The notes: a model not told the origin generated them from the sequence alone. Positions 17,927 to 27,450 are shown, counted from the first letter of the stretch. The stretch is 64,000 nt of DNA from JAJXZJ01 sp050012855 (GCA_050012855.1 JBEKGJ010000016.1:16354-80353); one strand, 5' to 3'. Made by a program: numbers and translations.

Positions 17927-18397
17927 CTACCGCAGATCCTGCGTCCGGCCGGCGGCCACGGCGCGCCCGGCCACGCGATTGAAGATCGCTTCGTAGAGCC
18001 GGTAGCCGGCCGCCGGCGAACCGATGGGCACGATGAACATCGCGAACGTGCCGATCCGCGGATGTTGGAAGGTGTACGTGTCCTGGGGGAGCGGCTGGTC
18101 GGGCCGGCCGCGGAACAACAGCGCGAACTTCTCGTTGCGGCCATCGGGCGCGCCGGCCTCGCGGGCATTGGCGGGCCGCCGGGGCTGGGCCTGCACCAGT
18201 TCGAGGTCCGCGACCGCCACGTTGGCCGCGAACGCGCGGAAGGCGGTGCCGACGTTCGCGCTGAACTGGGCAAAGGCGACCTGGTCGAGCGAGACGGTCC
18301 GTCCACGCCCGGGTCCGGCCAGGACGGGGGCGGGCGCCAGAGCGGCGGTCGCGGCCCAGGCAGCGGAGTTGCGAAGGAATTGGCGGCGAGTTGCCAT
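17927..18397 (-). CDS. DUF6916-like protein with twin-arginine leader
   Basis: A 156-residue protein. The ATG at 18397 starts a leader with the twin-arginine pattern ATRRQFLRNS followed by a short hydrophobic stretch (AAWAATAALAPAPVLA); an ATG 15 bases upstream is also possible. The mature part has VSLDQVAFAQFSANVGTAF, a lysine/phenylalanine core KFALLFRG, and the family-typical LPQDTYTFQHPRIGTFAMFIVPIGS. I take this to be the DUF6916 family, repeatedly found with tail-collar proteins; no function is known. A second copy without leader lies at 19296-19640. A good promoter precedes it at 18573-18600. Confidence 0.65.
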   Translation of the reverse strand: MATRRQFLRNSAAWAATAALAPAPVLAGPGRGRTVSLDQVAFAQFSANVGTAFRAFAANVAVADLELVQAQPRRPANAREAGAPDGRNEKFALLFRGRPDQPLPQDTYTFQHPRIGTFAMFIVPIGSPAAGYRLYEAIFNRVAGRAVAAGRTQDLR

Positions 18398-18572
18398 CAC
18401 AAAATGCGTCATGGAGTTGGGTTCGGAAGCGATGGGGGAAGGACCTGGGAGACGAACGACCCGGAGCGCGGCCCAGACAGTGCCTTCACCGTCAATCCGA
18501 ATGTCTTTTTGTCGCCCATAATGGTTGTTTGCAGTTTCAGGCCAGCGGTCCCCCCGCTCCGACGCCTCCACT

Positions 18573-18600
18573 TTTATATTGGATTTTCTTCAAAAGTCAA
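18573..18600 (-). promoter_or_regulatory. Sigma-70-type promoter for the DUF6916/tail-collar operon
   Basis: Reading the minus strand, TTGACT (18600-18595) is followed after 16 bases by TATAAA (18578-18573), close to the -35/-10 consensus and standing out in an AT-rich patch within GC-rich surroundings. It points toward the DUF6916-like start at 18397, leaving a leader of about 170 bases. It also lies in the divergent space before the GNAT gene. Confidence 0.6.
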
Positions 18601-18682
18601 GAAGTTCGAGTGATAAAACGTCGCGGATCGCCGGACTTGCCTGGCCGGGGCGAACCGGTTAGGAATCGCGCCACTTCAACGT

Positions 18683-19192
18683 ATGAACGATGCGATCCTC
18701 GATTCCGCCCGTCCGCCCGGGACAATTCGATTGCGTCCTGAGCGACCGGAGGACGAACCCTTTCTGTTTGCGGTCTATGCCAGCACCCGGGAGGAGGAGT
18801 TGAACCTGACCGGCTGGGACGCGGCCACGCGGGCGGCTTTTCTGGACCTGCAATTCAAAGCGATGCGCCAAGGCTACCGCAGCATGTTCCCGCAGGGGGA
18901 ATTCACCATCATCCTCCTGGCTGGTCAGCCCGTGGGCCGGCAAGTGGTGAACTGCACCGGGACGGAGATTCGATTGGTGGACGTGGCGCTGTTGCCGGCC
19001 TACCGGGGCCGGGGCATTGGGACGATTCTGCTGAGACAACTGCTTGGCGCAGCGGCTCGACTGAACAAGCCACTGCGCCTGCGCGTGCTGAAAACGAGCC
19101 GGCCCGCCCGCCTTTACGAACGGGTGGGGTTCTGCCGAGTCGGAGAGGAAGGTCTCTATGATCGCATGGAGTGGAAACCGGGGGGCGTTTGA
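18683..19192 (+). CDS. GNAT family N-acetyltransferase
   Basis: A 169-residue acetyltransferase of the GNAT fold, transferring acetyl from acetyl-CoA to an amine. The acetyl-CoA motif A is RGRGIGTILL (about residues 112-121), preceded by the strand IRLVDVALLPAYRG; the C-terminal motif B region has ARLYERVGFCRVGEEGLYDRMEW. It is encoded on the opposite strand between two DUF6916-like genes and next to the tail-collar operon. GNAT genes recur in such neighbourhoods, which suggests a modification role for the cluster, but the acceptor is unknown. Confidence 0.88.
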   Translation: MNDAILDSARPPGTIRLRPERPEDEPFLFAVYASTREEELNLTGWDAATRAAFLDLQFKAMRQGYRSMFPQGEFTIILLAGQPVGRQVVNCTGTEIRLVDVALLPAYRGRGIGTILLRQLLGAAARLNKPLRLRVLKTSRPARLYERVGFCRVGEEGLYDRMEWKPGGV

Positions 19193-19295
19193 TCCCCAGC
19201 TTGGGCTTTAACTGGGGCCATCATCGGCTTGGAAAACGTGGGGGGGGCACCTCGGCCAACCAGTATGGGGCGCACGGATGCCAGTGACCGTGCGC

Positions 19296-19640
19296 TCAGG
19301 CCGGCTTGATCAGGCGACTCATGACGGCTTGGTAATGGATCGCTGCCGAATCGCGTCCGATCGGCACGATGAACAGGTCGAACTGCCCGATCTGATCGTG
19401 CTCGAACCGATACATCCGCTGCGGCAGCAATGGCGCCGGCGGCCCGTGGAAGAGGAGCGAAAAGCTCTCCTGCCGAAGACCGCCGACAGCGGCACCGGCG
19501 CCCGCGCCGCCCCGGCTCGGGGTGGCTTCGACCAGATCGAACTCGACCTGCCGGGCCGCGTCGAGGTGGACGCGGAACTTGGTTTGCAGCAGGGTGGAAA
19601 ACTGCTCCAGGGAAAGCTGATCGAGGGGCACGGTACTCAT
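19296..19640 (-). CDS. DUF6916-like protein without leader
   Basis: A 114-residue paralogue of the 17927-18397 product: VPLDQLSLEQFSTLLQTKF, SFSLLFHGPPAPLLPQRMYRFEHDQIGQFDLFIVPIG match the other copy's FALLFRGRPDQPLPQDTYTFQHPRIGTFAMFIVPIG. It begins directly with the domain and has no signal sequence, so the two copies may act on different sides of the membrane, one cytoplasmic and one exported. It is the outermost member of the tail-collar/GNAT neighbourhood. Confidence 0.65.
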   Translation of the reverse strand: MSTVPLDQLSLEQFSTLLQTKFRVHLDAARQVEFDLVEATPSRGGAGAGAAVGGLRQESFSLLFHGPPAPLLPQRMYRFEHDQIGQFDLFIVPIGRDSAAIHYQAVMSRLIKPA

Positions 19641-19785
19641 CTTGCCGTCACCATGGTTCTTTAAGCAGGCGTGTTCTCAGTCTGCCGTTGAACCGTAGAG
19701 CCTGGCGATTTCTCTGTAAAGGCCCGGAACCGCCACGGCAGGGGAGCTCTCGGCCGCCGTCGTGAGCCGGCGGCTGCGGCAACAA

Positions 19786-20961
19786 TCAAAACGCGGTCAG
19801 CAGCGCCAGCACGCCCACCGCGGTGCAGAGCAGCGGCACCAGAAACACCTTGCTCCAGTTGAATTTTCCCTCCGCCGAATAACGATCCATCACCACGCCG
19901 GCCAACTGCGTGCCGAGGAACAAGCCGATGCCCACGGTCGCGAGAATAATCAACGACTGCGCCGACCCGGCGATCTCCGGCTTCGCCACCTTGCCGACAT
20001 ACATCTGGCCGGCGATCATGAAGAAGACGTAAGCCAGCCCGTGGAACACCTGCGAAACGATCACCACGATCTTCGGCATCTTCAGCACGTAAATCAGGTA
20101 GAGCACCGTCCAACTCGCCGCGCCAAGCGTGATGGTCCACTTCGGGCCGAGCACCTTCTCGTCAAACAACAAGCCAAGCAGGAAAAGCGTGGCCAGCGCC
20201 TGCGCCGCCTGCGCGATGCCCATGATGGCCGGGATGTTCTTCCCCGAAACGCCGAGGTCGGTCAGGAACCGCGCCGTCCCGAGGAAGTAGAACTGCATCA
20301 TGCCCGCCACCACCAGCGACGTGATGATGAAGACCGCAAACTTCGGGTCCGACATCATGCCAATTGCCTGCAGAATCGGCGAGCCGGTGCCGCCGCCTTT
20401 CGGAGGCGTCGCGGGTTGCAGGAGGCAAACCACCGTCATGATAATAGAGAGCAGCGCTGCGAACTTCAGACAGTCGCTGCCGTCACCCTCGGCCTTGCGA
20501 AGGTTGCGCCACCCGGTGAGCATCACGCCGATCAACGTCCATGCCACCGGCGCCCAGATGAAGATACCCGCCGCTTGTTTGCCTGCGTCGGTGAGATGAC
20601 TGAACATCAGCGAGTTCACCAGTGGGATCGTCGCGCCATAGAGCATCGAGTAAATCAACATCACAATGAACAGCGGTTTGAACTTGGTGATGCGCGCCGC
20701 GAGGAACAGCAGGACGATGCCAACGCCGTGGCAGAAAGCGAGGATGTAGCCGGTGTCCACGTATTTGTCGGCGAGCTGGCCGGCGAAAAGCGGCGAGATC
20801 ATGCTGGCCAGCGGCAGGGTCGCGTAAATCCAGCCGGTCTGTTTGCCGGTCATCTGGAGCGGGCCGAGCAGCCGCGCCGCCAGCACCGGCATCCACGCCG
20901 CCCAGACGGCGTATTCCATGAACATCAGCGCGCTCACTCGCAGATACAGTCCAGTATTCAT
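19786..20961 (-). CDS. MFS transporter, nucleoside:H+ symporter-like
   Basis: A 391-residue polytopic protein with about 12 hydrophobic helices, resembling the nucleoside:H+ symporter (NupG/XapB) branch of the major facilitator superfamily: LRVSALMFMEYAVWAAWMPVL at the N terminus, GQLADKYVDTG in the 2-3 loop and YGATIPLVNSLMFSHL later. A GGAGG ribosome site lies 8 bases before the ATG. The ATG overlaps the TGA of a truncated purine/cytosine-type permease, so two nucleobase/nucleoside carriers were next to each other. Substrate is inferred from family. Confidence 0.85.
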   Translation of the reverse strand: MNTGLYLRVSALMFMEYAVWAAWMPVLAARLLGPLQMTGKQTGWIYATLPLASMISPLFAGQLADKYVDTGYILAFCHGVGIVLLFLAARITKFKPLFIVMLIYSMLYGATIPLVNSLMFSHLTDAGKQAAGIFIWAPVAWTLIGVMLTGWRNLRKAEGDGSDCLKFAALLSIIMTVVCLLQPATPPKGGGTGSPILQAIGMMSDPKFAVFIITSLVVAGMMQFYFLGTARFLTDLGVSGKNIPAIMGIAQAAQALATLFLLGLLFDEKVLGPKWTITLGAASWTVLYLIYVLKMPKIVVIVSQVFHGLAYVFFMIAGQMYVGKVAKPEIAGSAQSLIILATVGIGLFLGTQLAGVVMDRYSAEGKFNWSKVFLVPLLCTAVGVLALLTAF

Positions 20962-21290
20962 TGACGATTCCTCCGTAGATTGGGCATTGGCTCACGCAAA
21001 GGCGCGAGACGCAAAGAAAACGGGTCGCAAATCAGCGCCGAGATCACCAAGCCGCAAACGGCAACGCCGACGCCCTGCGCCAGCGTGCCGCCGAGGAAGC
21101 CGGCGTGCATGGCAGTGGCGCCTTGCCAAAACACAAACCAGAGGAAGATGCCCGCGCACGTCAGCGCGGTGTTGTTATACCACGGCACACGGTTGACCTT
21201 GGGATTCGGCGTTGCGTTGGCAATGTAGTCCGGCAATGAAGTGGCGAATGACGGCGGCGTGGAGACGGGTGGCGCGATTTCGTAGCGCAT
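20958..21290 (-). pseudogene. Truncated NCS1-type purine/cytosine permease
   Basis: From ATG 21290 the frame reads LPDYIANATPNPKVNRVPWYNNTALTCAGIFLWFVFWQGAT, then one more helix (GVGVAVCGLVISALI), which matches the N-terminal 90 residues of NCS1 purine/cytosine/allantoin permeases (normally about 450-500 residues). After LVISALI the reading passes into DPFSLRLAPLREPMPN, encoded by a TTCTTTGCGTCTCGCGCCTTTGCGTGA-type intergenic repeat, and ends at the MFS start. The remaining helices are gone. I read this as a deletion that removed about three quarters of the gene and fused its head to the MFS leader. The ATG is kept, so a 110-residue peptide may still be made. Confidence 0.65.
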
Positions 21291-21637
21291 GTACTGTTCT
21301 TTTCGCCTGTTTCGGATTCGTCGCGCAAGCCAAAATTGCCAAAAACTGCGTTTCAAAACCTCGGAAAGACGCGTGATGCTCTGGAGAGGCGGCTTCTGAC
21401 CGCCGCCGATTCCTCGCAGAACCAACCGCATCCGGCGCTCTTGCGAGCACGGCTCCCGGAAATCCCGCGCCGCTTGGCCAGTGCGCTGCGAGTGCCAGTC
21501 CGTAAAACGCCAGAGCGTGGGCTGGGTGTCGAGTCGCGAAAGATTCCAGAAGGCCAGACGGATTGCTTGGCGAGGCGGTTGGCGGCGATGACGATGCCGT
21601 CGCCGTGGCGGCCGCCGCCGACCCACACCGGCCGGCC
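21291..21637. other. Intergenic space, no gene seen
   Basis: A 347-base space between the truncated permease and the CotH protein stop. It holds a hairpin-like GAGAGGCGGCTTCTGACCGCC at about 21390 and ordinary non-coding sequence. No convincing ORF or RNA gene is seen on either strand. Confidence 0.4.
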
Positions 21638-24600
21638 TCACGGCTGGGCCGGGGAAACCAACCGATAGAAGCGCGCTGGCCCGGAAGCGGGATCGGTGAC
21701 CTCCGTTTCGCCGCTGACGGCCGGCGCGGCAATGTCCGTGAGTTTCAGCCAGTCGCCGACGCCCAGGTCGGTGCGGACCTGGACGGTGTAGGAGTGGCCC
21801 GCCACCATAGAGAAAGTCAGGTGCGTCACACCGTTGGTCACCGCCACGGCATCAAAACTGAGGCTGCCCAGAGGCGGCGCCGGATTGTCGCTCCCGGCCG
21901 TGGGAGCCGTGGCCTGCCAGTTGGCAGGCTCGTCGCCATAGACGGTGCCGGTAATCCGCTGGAGCGAAAGGCCGGTGCCGTCGGCGTTCGTGGGCCACGG
22001 GGCCTGGTTGGCGTACGTCACCTGGTCCACCAGGACATATGGAACCTGGCCTGGCTGTGGATCGGTAGCTCCTTCCGGCGTGGTTGGCTGGTAGAGGCCC
22101 ACGGTTTCGCCCTGGTTCGCCAGGTTGCCACCATAGGGACCGAAGATCGGCACGCTGGGATCCACGTTGTACTTCGCGCGGAACAGGGCAAGCTGGACCG
22201 GTGACGACACCGGATCGAAGTTGACGATCAGGACATAGCCGCCCGCCGGGAGGCTCACGTTCGGCGGGAAAGTGAAGCTGATGCCGTCCCCGAGTTCCCA
22301 GGTGTTGGTCGCGGCCGCAGGATCGTATAGGGGCACCGCCTGGGTCGTGATGTTCCGAAGCTCGACGAATTCGTCCAGCGTGTCGTTGTTCGTGCCCAAG
22401 GGCGGCGGATTATACATGAGCTCGTTGATGACCACCGGCCCCACCTGCGGCCCGGCGTTGGGCGCGCCGAACGTGGGCTTGATCTGCGCGGCGAAGTGTT
22501 CAAGGCCGTCGCTGGTCACCAGGCGCCCAAACGAGACGCCCTTGAGCGAGGCGCCGAATTTGAAGCCGTGCGTGTAGCCGGTGAGATTGGTTCCGTCGCC
22601 CGAGAACAGGTGGGCCGAGTCGCCGAGCCGGCTGAGGCCGAAGCCGTTGGTCCCGGCACCAAACTGCTTCGCGGTAAGAACGAGAAATCCGTTCGCAGGA
22701 ATCACCGTGTTGGCCGGGATGCGGTATTTGAACGGGTCCTGGAAATTGTCGGTAACAAACCACCCACCGACGCTCGCTGGCGTCGCGTCCGGGTTGAACA
22801 GCTCGATGGAATCCTGTTCGCCGGTTGCCGGGTGCGCGAGCGCCTCGTTGACGAGGATTTCAGGGAACACCGGCGGAGCGGGATCGCCGACCCCGGGCGA
22901 ACCGTGCCATTCACTGCTCACGCGCCAGCCCGCGGCCGTGGACCAGGCGGTCGTCGGCGCCGTCGGATCGGTGACCACCAGCGAGAACCCCAGACCGTCA
23001 GTAATCGGGTAGCAGGTGTTGTCGTAGCTGAAGTCGAGAATGGGCTCCTGCAGCGGGCCGGTGAGGACCAGGTGATCGCCACCATTGTTGAGGCTGCCCG
23101 TGTATTCCCCGGCGATATTCGTAACGCCCGGGTGCCGGGACAGGAAGGAGCCGCGGTTCTTCACGACGAGCACGAACCCGCCGGCCGGCAGGTTGGTGAC
23201 GCCACTCGCGGCGGTGAAGGTGTACTGGATGCCGCCGCTGAGGCTGAAGCCGATCAGGTTCAACGGTGTGGTCCCGGTGTTTTGCAGTTCGAGATAGGAA
23301 AAATTCTCGACCGCGTTGGTGTCACCCGCGGGCGGTGGCACGTCGTTGTACATGATCTCGGTAATGCGGAGCGCGGGCGTCGTGAAGGCCAAGGTAACCG
23401 CCACCGGGCCAGACCACGGGCTGGAGAGGGGCGGGTTCACGCTGGCGCCGGTCAGGTTGCGGTGGCTGGAATCGAAGGCGCGGGCCACGAGGCGGGCGTT
23501 GGCGGTGACGGTGATCGGCTCCTGGTAACGCACGGCCCGCGGCGAGACACCGCCGCCGGACAGGCGGGGATCCGAGCCGTCCAGCGTGAAGAACAGCGCC
23601 GCGTTGGCGGGGCCGGCCAGGGTGATTTGGCGACTGCCGAGGAAGAAGCCGTTGGTCTGGGTAAGCGTGGGGGCCACGAGGAAATTAGTGTCAATGAAAT
23701 TCACCCGGTTCGAGAGCCAGGACTTGAGGTGGGTGATTTCCCACTGGTAGCTGCCGCCACGCGGCGTGGTGAAGCCGGGCCAGCGCGCCGCCTCACGCTT
23801 CTGGGCCTCGATCAACTGGCCGGTCAGGTAATCCACCTGGGCGTTCAGATTGGTGAGGGAGAACTGCGCTTGCCGCAGTCCCTGCCAGCGGTCAATCCAC
23901 TGCTGCCAGAAATCAATGTCGGTGAACAGCCGGTCCCACCACGGGTAATGGAACATGTCGGTGCCCGAGCCGTCGGGCGTGGACCAGACGCGCGGGTTGT
24001 TGTCGCGGCCGTCGGTTGATCCAAGCGCGCGGTCGAAGTCCCAGAGCGGACCAAAGGTCAGCTTGCCATTGCGCGGTTTGTAGAAGAACGCGCTCAGACG
24101 GAGGGCGTCCACGTTGAACGCCAGCGTGTTCAGCATGTGATGGTCAATCCAGGAATCCACATCCATGAACTGAGCGTAGCCGTTCACCGGATCGGCAAAG
24201 CCGGCCGACTCCAGGGTCGTGTAAAAGCTGTTAAGGTCTTTGTTGATGTAGTTCCACTGCGCGGCGCGTTGAGGCTGCATCAGCTCGTCATACTTCGGAT
24301 TGAGCGCGTTGATGCCCTGACCGCCGGCGTAGATCTGGCCCTCGCCGGGCGCCGACCGGTCAATGCCCAGCAGATAGCCACCGGTGACCAGCGGCGGGGT
24401 GGTTTGCTCCGGTTGAAGCTTGTCAATGTCCACCCGGTCCGGGCTGATCTTGATCTTTTCCTCGAGGACATAAACGCCGTTGTAGTTGGCACTCGTCAGC
24501 GGCCCGCCCGTGGTGTTGAGGAAGACCTCGACCAGCCGCACCCGCGACGAATAACGGCCGATGCTCCGGCTTAGATTGTGTATGAACGGGTTGTGGATCA

Positions 24601-26842
24601 GCACCGGCTCGAAGTTGTCGGGGGCGTAGAGAATCCAGTCCGGATCGGCCGGCAGACCCAACAACGGCTGGCTCTGGTCGTCGCCGAATTCGTCCCACAG
24701 CACGACGCGGAAATTGCTTTTCGGCTGGTAGAGGGTGCTGGAACCATGAAGGCTAAAACCGCCGCGGAGGCTCATCACCGGGGGATTGGTCAGCGAGGAG
24801 CGGCCGGCCCCCGGCTCGAAGACGCTGAGGTTCGCAAATTTCCGGGTGCCGGCTGGAATGGGTCCACCCTTGAAATTGTAGATCACCATGAGCGGCAGGT
24901 TGGACGTGAAGTTGGTGACGTTCGGACTCAACGCGATGTACGATTCGCTGCGCGGCGCGCCGGGCAGGAATCCCGCCAGGAAGGCGCGCGCCCGGACCTG
25001 CACGCTGTTGGTGATGAGGAGCGCGTTGGTGAACACGGCAGACGAGGCGGTGGGCAGGTTCGTGCCCAGCTCATAATGAATGACCGCGTTGGCAACCGGC
25101 GTGGTCAGGGTCAGGGCAAAGGGGGAAACGAAGGTGCAGCCGCTTTGCGAAAACTCCACGTCAGGCGCGTAACCCGGTCCGCCCGCGGCGTTCGCCGCTC
25201 CGGGCGTCGGCGTCGGAAAATACTCCAGCAGCGTCGGGCTCGACCGGTCGCGGCCGTAGGAGACATCCGCCGTCTGCGCCGGGAAACTGAAGGCGGAAAC
25301 CACATTGGTCTGGGCGTCGGACAACGCCACGTAGCCACCCGTCTTGGCGAGCGTGAAATCGGTGTGCAACGGCGCGGCCGGGTTGGTCCGGTCCTTGCCT
25401 GAAGCGAACACGACCAGATACTGGTTGGCAAGCAGGGTCACCGCGGGAAAGCGCCACCGGGGCAGGCGCGTCGCGTCGTCGCTGAGGAACCACCCGTTCA
25501 GGTTCACCGTCGAGGTGCCGGCGTTGTAGAGCTCGATCCAGTCCGAGCTGTCGCCATCCTCGTCCCGCAGCGTCTTTTTGTTGTCGGCCATGATCTCGTT
25601 GATGGTCACCCCAGTGATGGCCAGCCGCGGATCGAGGGTATAGGCCCACCCCGAGCCGGCGAAGGCATTCGGCGGGACCGCCAGGTCCTGGATGGTGTTG
25701 GTGGGACTCCAGGCCACCTGGACCGTGCCGGTGGCGGGCTGAGGAAATAGAAAAATGTAATCGGCGCCGGACATCGCGGCCACGTTGGTCGCCGCCTGGC
25801 CGTTCACCAGCAGCGCGGCGGCCTGCACGTTGGCGACGTTCTCGCTGAAAATCACTTCGATCTGGGTGAGCGCGGGCACCAGCGCGCCCGCGAGTGGATC
25901 GAGCGTGGCCACCACCGGCGGGGTCGTGTCCGGTGGACCGGCGGCGGCAATGGTGGTGATGGAAACGTTGTCAATATGGGTGTTTTCGTTGGCCCCACCC
26001 GTCCGCCCGGCAAAGAGCAGACGGCCCGGTCCGGGGGTGAAATTGACCTGCTGGTGGTCGAGCAGGTTGGTCCCCTTCCACTGGACCGTGAGCAGGGAAT
26101 TGGTGGTGAGTTCGACGTGCAGGTGGGCCCAGCAAAGACCGGCCGGGTTGCCCGTGTCGAGGCCATCGTAGGGACCAGTCTGGATGCTGTTGGGATCGGT
26201 GCAGGCCAACTGCCCGGTGGGATCGGCGTCGTTCACGCCGTTCCGGTCCGGCATTCCCAGTTCCACGATCGTCTGGTTGTCCACCCGCACGATCAGCCCT
26301 TCGATGTCGCTGCCCACGTCGTTGATCACGTTGCCCTGCCAGGTGTCGAAAGAAATCGCAATGCCCGAGCCGATGCCGTTCTCGGGCTGGCCCGGCATGG
26401 CGTAGTCGTTGACCGGATCAATCGGCGGATTCTGTATCAGATCCAGCACGACGGGGTCGGTGATGCGGGCGTAATTAAGACTGAAACCGTCCGCCGGACG
26501 GCCGCCGTTGCCCACCGGGTTGCCGACGCGCAAATCCACGTCAAAAGTAAACCCTTGGACGATCAGGTTGTTGTCGAAGTTCGGGAAGAGTATGGCGGCT
26601 TCCTGGCCGCCCACGGCGTCAAAGAGCGCAAGGTAGCCGTCCGCTGCGGCCCCGCTGGCGCCGCCCGACGAGCGCCATTCCGGGAAGGAACCGGGGAAAC
26701 CGAACAGGACCAGTCCCGAACCCGCCGGGTTCATGTTGAAGTTATACGTGGCCGAACCGGCCAGGCCGGTCGCCGCGCCCAGCATCGTTACCGCCAACCA
26801 TGTCCACCACGCTCGCGAGCCGCCAACAACCGTGTCATTCAT
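21638..26842 (-). CDS. Giant secreted CotH kinase / lamin-tail domain protein
   Basis: A 1734-residue exported protein starting with a signal-type segment (WWTWLAVTMLGAATGLAGSA). In order: a lectin-like domain (about 30-290, GFTFDVDLRVGN, DGFSLNYARI); an Ig-like domain (PPVVATLDPLAG); a lamin-tail domain (about 410-510, INEIMADNKKTLRDEDGDSSDWIELYN); a chitobiase-type domain; a CotH kinase-like domain (about 650-960, with NYNGVYVLEEKIK and LWDFDRALGS); and then at least three more lamin-tail-like domains (ITEIMYNDVPPP, LVNEALAHP, VINELMYNPP). The C-terminal GHSYTVQVRTDLG and FYRLV end is typical of verrucomicrobial exoproteins. CotH domains phosphorylate protein serine in spores; here the role is unknown, perhaps surface-matrix modification. 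Confidence 0.85.
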   Translation of the reverse strand: MNDTVVGGSRAWWTWLAVTMLGAATGLAGSATYNFNMNPAGSGLVLFGFPGSFPEWRSSGGASGAAADGYLALFDAVGGQEAAILFPNFDNNLIVQGFTFDVDLRVGNPVGNGGRPADGFSLNYARITDPVVLDLIQNPPIDPVNDYAMPGQPENGIGSGIAISFDTWQGNVINDVGSDIEGLIVRVDNQTIVELGMPDRNGVNDADPTGQLACTDPNSIQTGPYDGLDTGNPAGLCWAHLHVELTTNSLLTVQWKGTNLLDHQQVNFTPGPGRLLFAGRTGGANENTHIDNVSITTIAAAGPPDTTPPVVATLDPLAGALVPALTQIEVIFSENVANVQAAALLVNGQAATNVAAMSGADYIFLFPQPATGTVQVAWSPTNTIQDLAVPPNAFAGSGWAYTLDPRLAITGVTINEIMADNKKTLRDEDGDSSDWIELYNAGTSTVNLNGWFLSDDATRLPRWRFPAVTLLANQYLVVFASGKDRTNPAAPLHTDFTLAKTGGYVALSDAQTNVVSAFSFPAQTADVSYGRDRSSPTLLEYFPTPTPGAANAAGGPGYAPDVEFSQSGCTFVSPFALTLTTPVANAVIHYELGTNLPTASSAVFTNALLITNSVQVRARAFLAGFLPGAPRSESYIALSPNVTNFTSNLPLMVIYNFKGGPIPAGTRKFANLSVFEPGAGRSSLTNPPVMSLRGGFSLHGSSTLYQPKSNFRVVLWDEFGDDQSQPLLGLPADPDWILYAPDNFEPVLIHNPFIHNLSRSIGRYSSRVRLVEVFLNTTGGPLTSANYNGVYVLEEKIKISPDRVDIDKLQPEQTTPPLVTGGYLLGIDRSAPGEGQIYAGGQGINALNPKYDELMQPQRAAQWNYINKDLNSFYTTLESAGFADPVNGYAQFMDVDSWIDHHMLNTLAFNVDALRLSAFFYKPRNGKLTFGPLWDFDRALGSTDGRDNNPRVWSTPDGSGTDMFHYPWWDRLFTDIDFWQQWIDRWQGLRQAQFSLTNLNAQVDYLTGQLIEAQKREAARWPGFTTPRGGSYQWEITHLKSWLSNRVNFIDTNFLVAPTLTQTNGFFLGSRQITLAGPANAALFFTLDGSDPRLSGGGVSPRAVRYQEPITVTANARLVARAFDSSHRNLTGASVNPPLSSPWSGPVAVTLAFTTPALRITEIMYNDVPPPAGDTNAVENFSYLELQNTGTTPLNLIGFSLSGGIQYTFTAASGVTNLPAGGFVLVVKNRGSFLSRHPGVTNIAGEYTGSLNNGGDHLVLTGPLQEPILDFSYDNTCYPITDGLGFSLVVTDPTAPTTAWSTAAGWRVSSEWHGSPGVGDPAPPVFPEILVNEALAHPATGEQDSIELFNPDATPASVGGWFVTDNFQDPFKYRIPANTVIPANGFLVLTAKQFGAGTNGFGLSRLGDSAHLFSGDGTNLTGYTHGFKFGASLKGVSFGRLVTSDGLEHFAAQIKPTFGAPNAGPQVGPVVINELMYNPPPLGTNNDTLDEFVELRNITTQAVPLYDPAAATNTWELGDGISFTFPPNVSLPAGGYVLIVNFDPVSSPVQLALFRAKYNVDPSVPIFGPYGGNLANQGETVGLYQPTTPEGATDPQPGQVPYVLVDQVTYANQAPWPTNADGTGLSLQRITGTVYGDEPANWQATAPTAGSDNPAPPLGSLSFDAVAVTNGVTHLTFSMVAGHSYTVQVRTDLGVGDWLKLTDIAAPAVSGETEVTDPASGPARFYRLVSPAQP

Positions 26843-27072
26843 GTGTCATCCCCACCTGCACCGGCTCCACGCAGCGCGCGCCGGAAAGGCAACCGCCCGT
26901 CCGGCCTGCCCCGCCGACAAGGCTCCCAAGCGGACCCCGTCAGCATAGCCAGGTCCACCGGTTTGTAGCAACCTTCTTACCAACTTGCTCCACAACCCGC
27001 CTTGCAACGGCGCGGAGAACGCGTTTAATTCCGCCCCGTGCGTCTGTCCGCCATTCACCCCGGGAGCCAGGC

Positions 27073-27450
27073 ATGACCGTCCCCTGGTCGCGACTCCTGA
27101 GCCTCGCGCGAGCCGAGGTTGCCGACACCCTCCGCCGGCTCCCCGCCCGCCTGCGCCGGGAGGCCGAGCCGCTCCCTGTGATCTATGAGCGCGTGCCGAA
27201 TGCCGCGATTCTGGCCGACGGGTTCGAGCCCGACCTGCTGGGCCTGTTCGTCGGACCGGCGTTCGAGGACGAGGTATCCGGCGCGCCCGACGTGCCGCCC
27301 CAGGTTCTGCTCTTCCTCGAGAACCTCTGGAAATTTGCCGGCGGGGACGAGCCGATCTACCGCGAAGAGGTGCGCACCACCTATCTGCATGAGCTGGGCC
27401 ACTACCTGGGTCTTGACGAGGCCGACTTGGAGGACCGCGGCCTGGAGTAG
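27073..27450 (+). CDS. Small metallopeptidase family protein (zincin)
   Basis: A 125-residue protein of the minimal zincin family. The zinc motif is YLHELGHYLGLDEADLE near the C terminus (HExxHxxGxxD), and residues before it (LLGLFVGPAFE, PPQVLLFLENLWKF, EEVRTTYLHELGH) match the family. The ATG at 27073 is chosen over earlier in-frame codons because the preceding segment is not protein-like. It is divergent from the CotH gene. Substrate unknown; members are cytoplasmic and short. Confidence 0.85.
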   Translation: MTVPWSRLLSLARAEVADTLRRLPARLRREAEPLPVIYERVPNAAILADGFEPDLLGLFVGPAFEDEVSGAPDVPPQVLLFLENLWKFAGGDEPIYREEVRTTYLHELGHYLGLDEADLEDRGLE

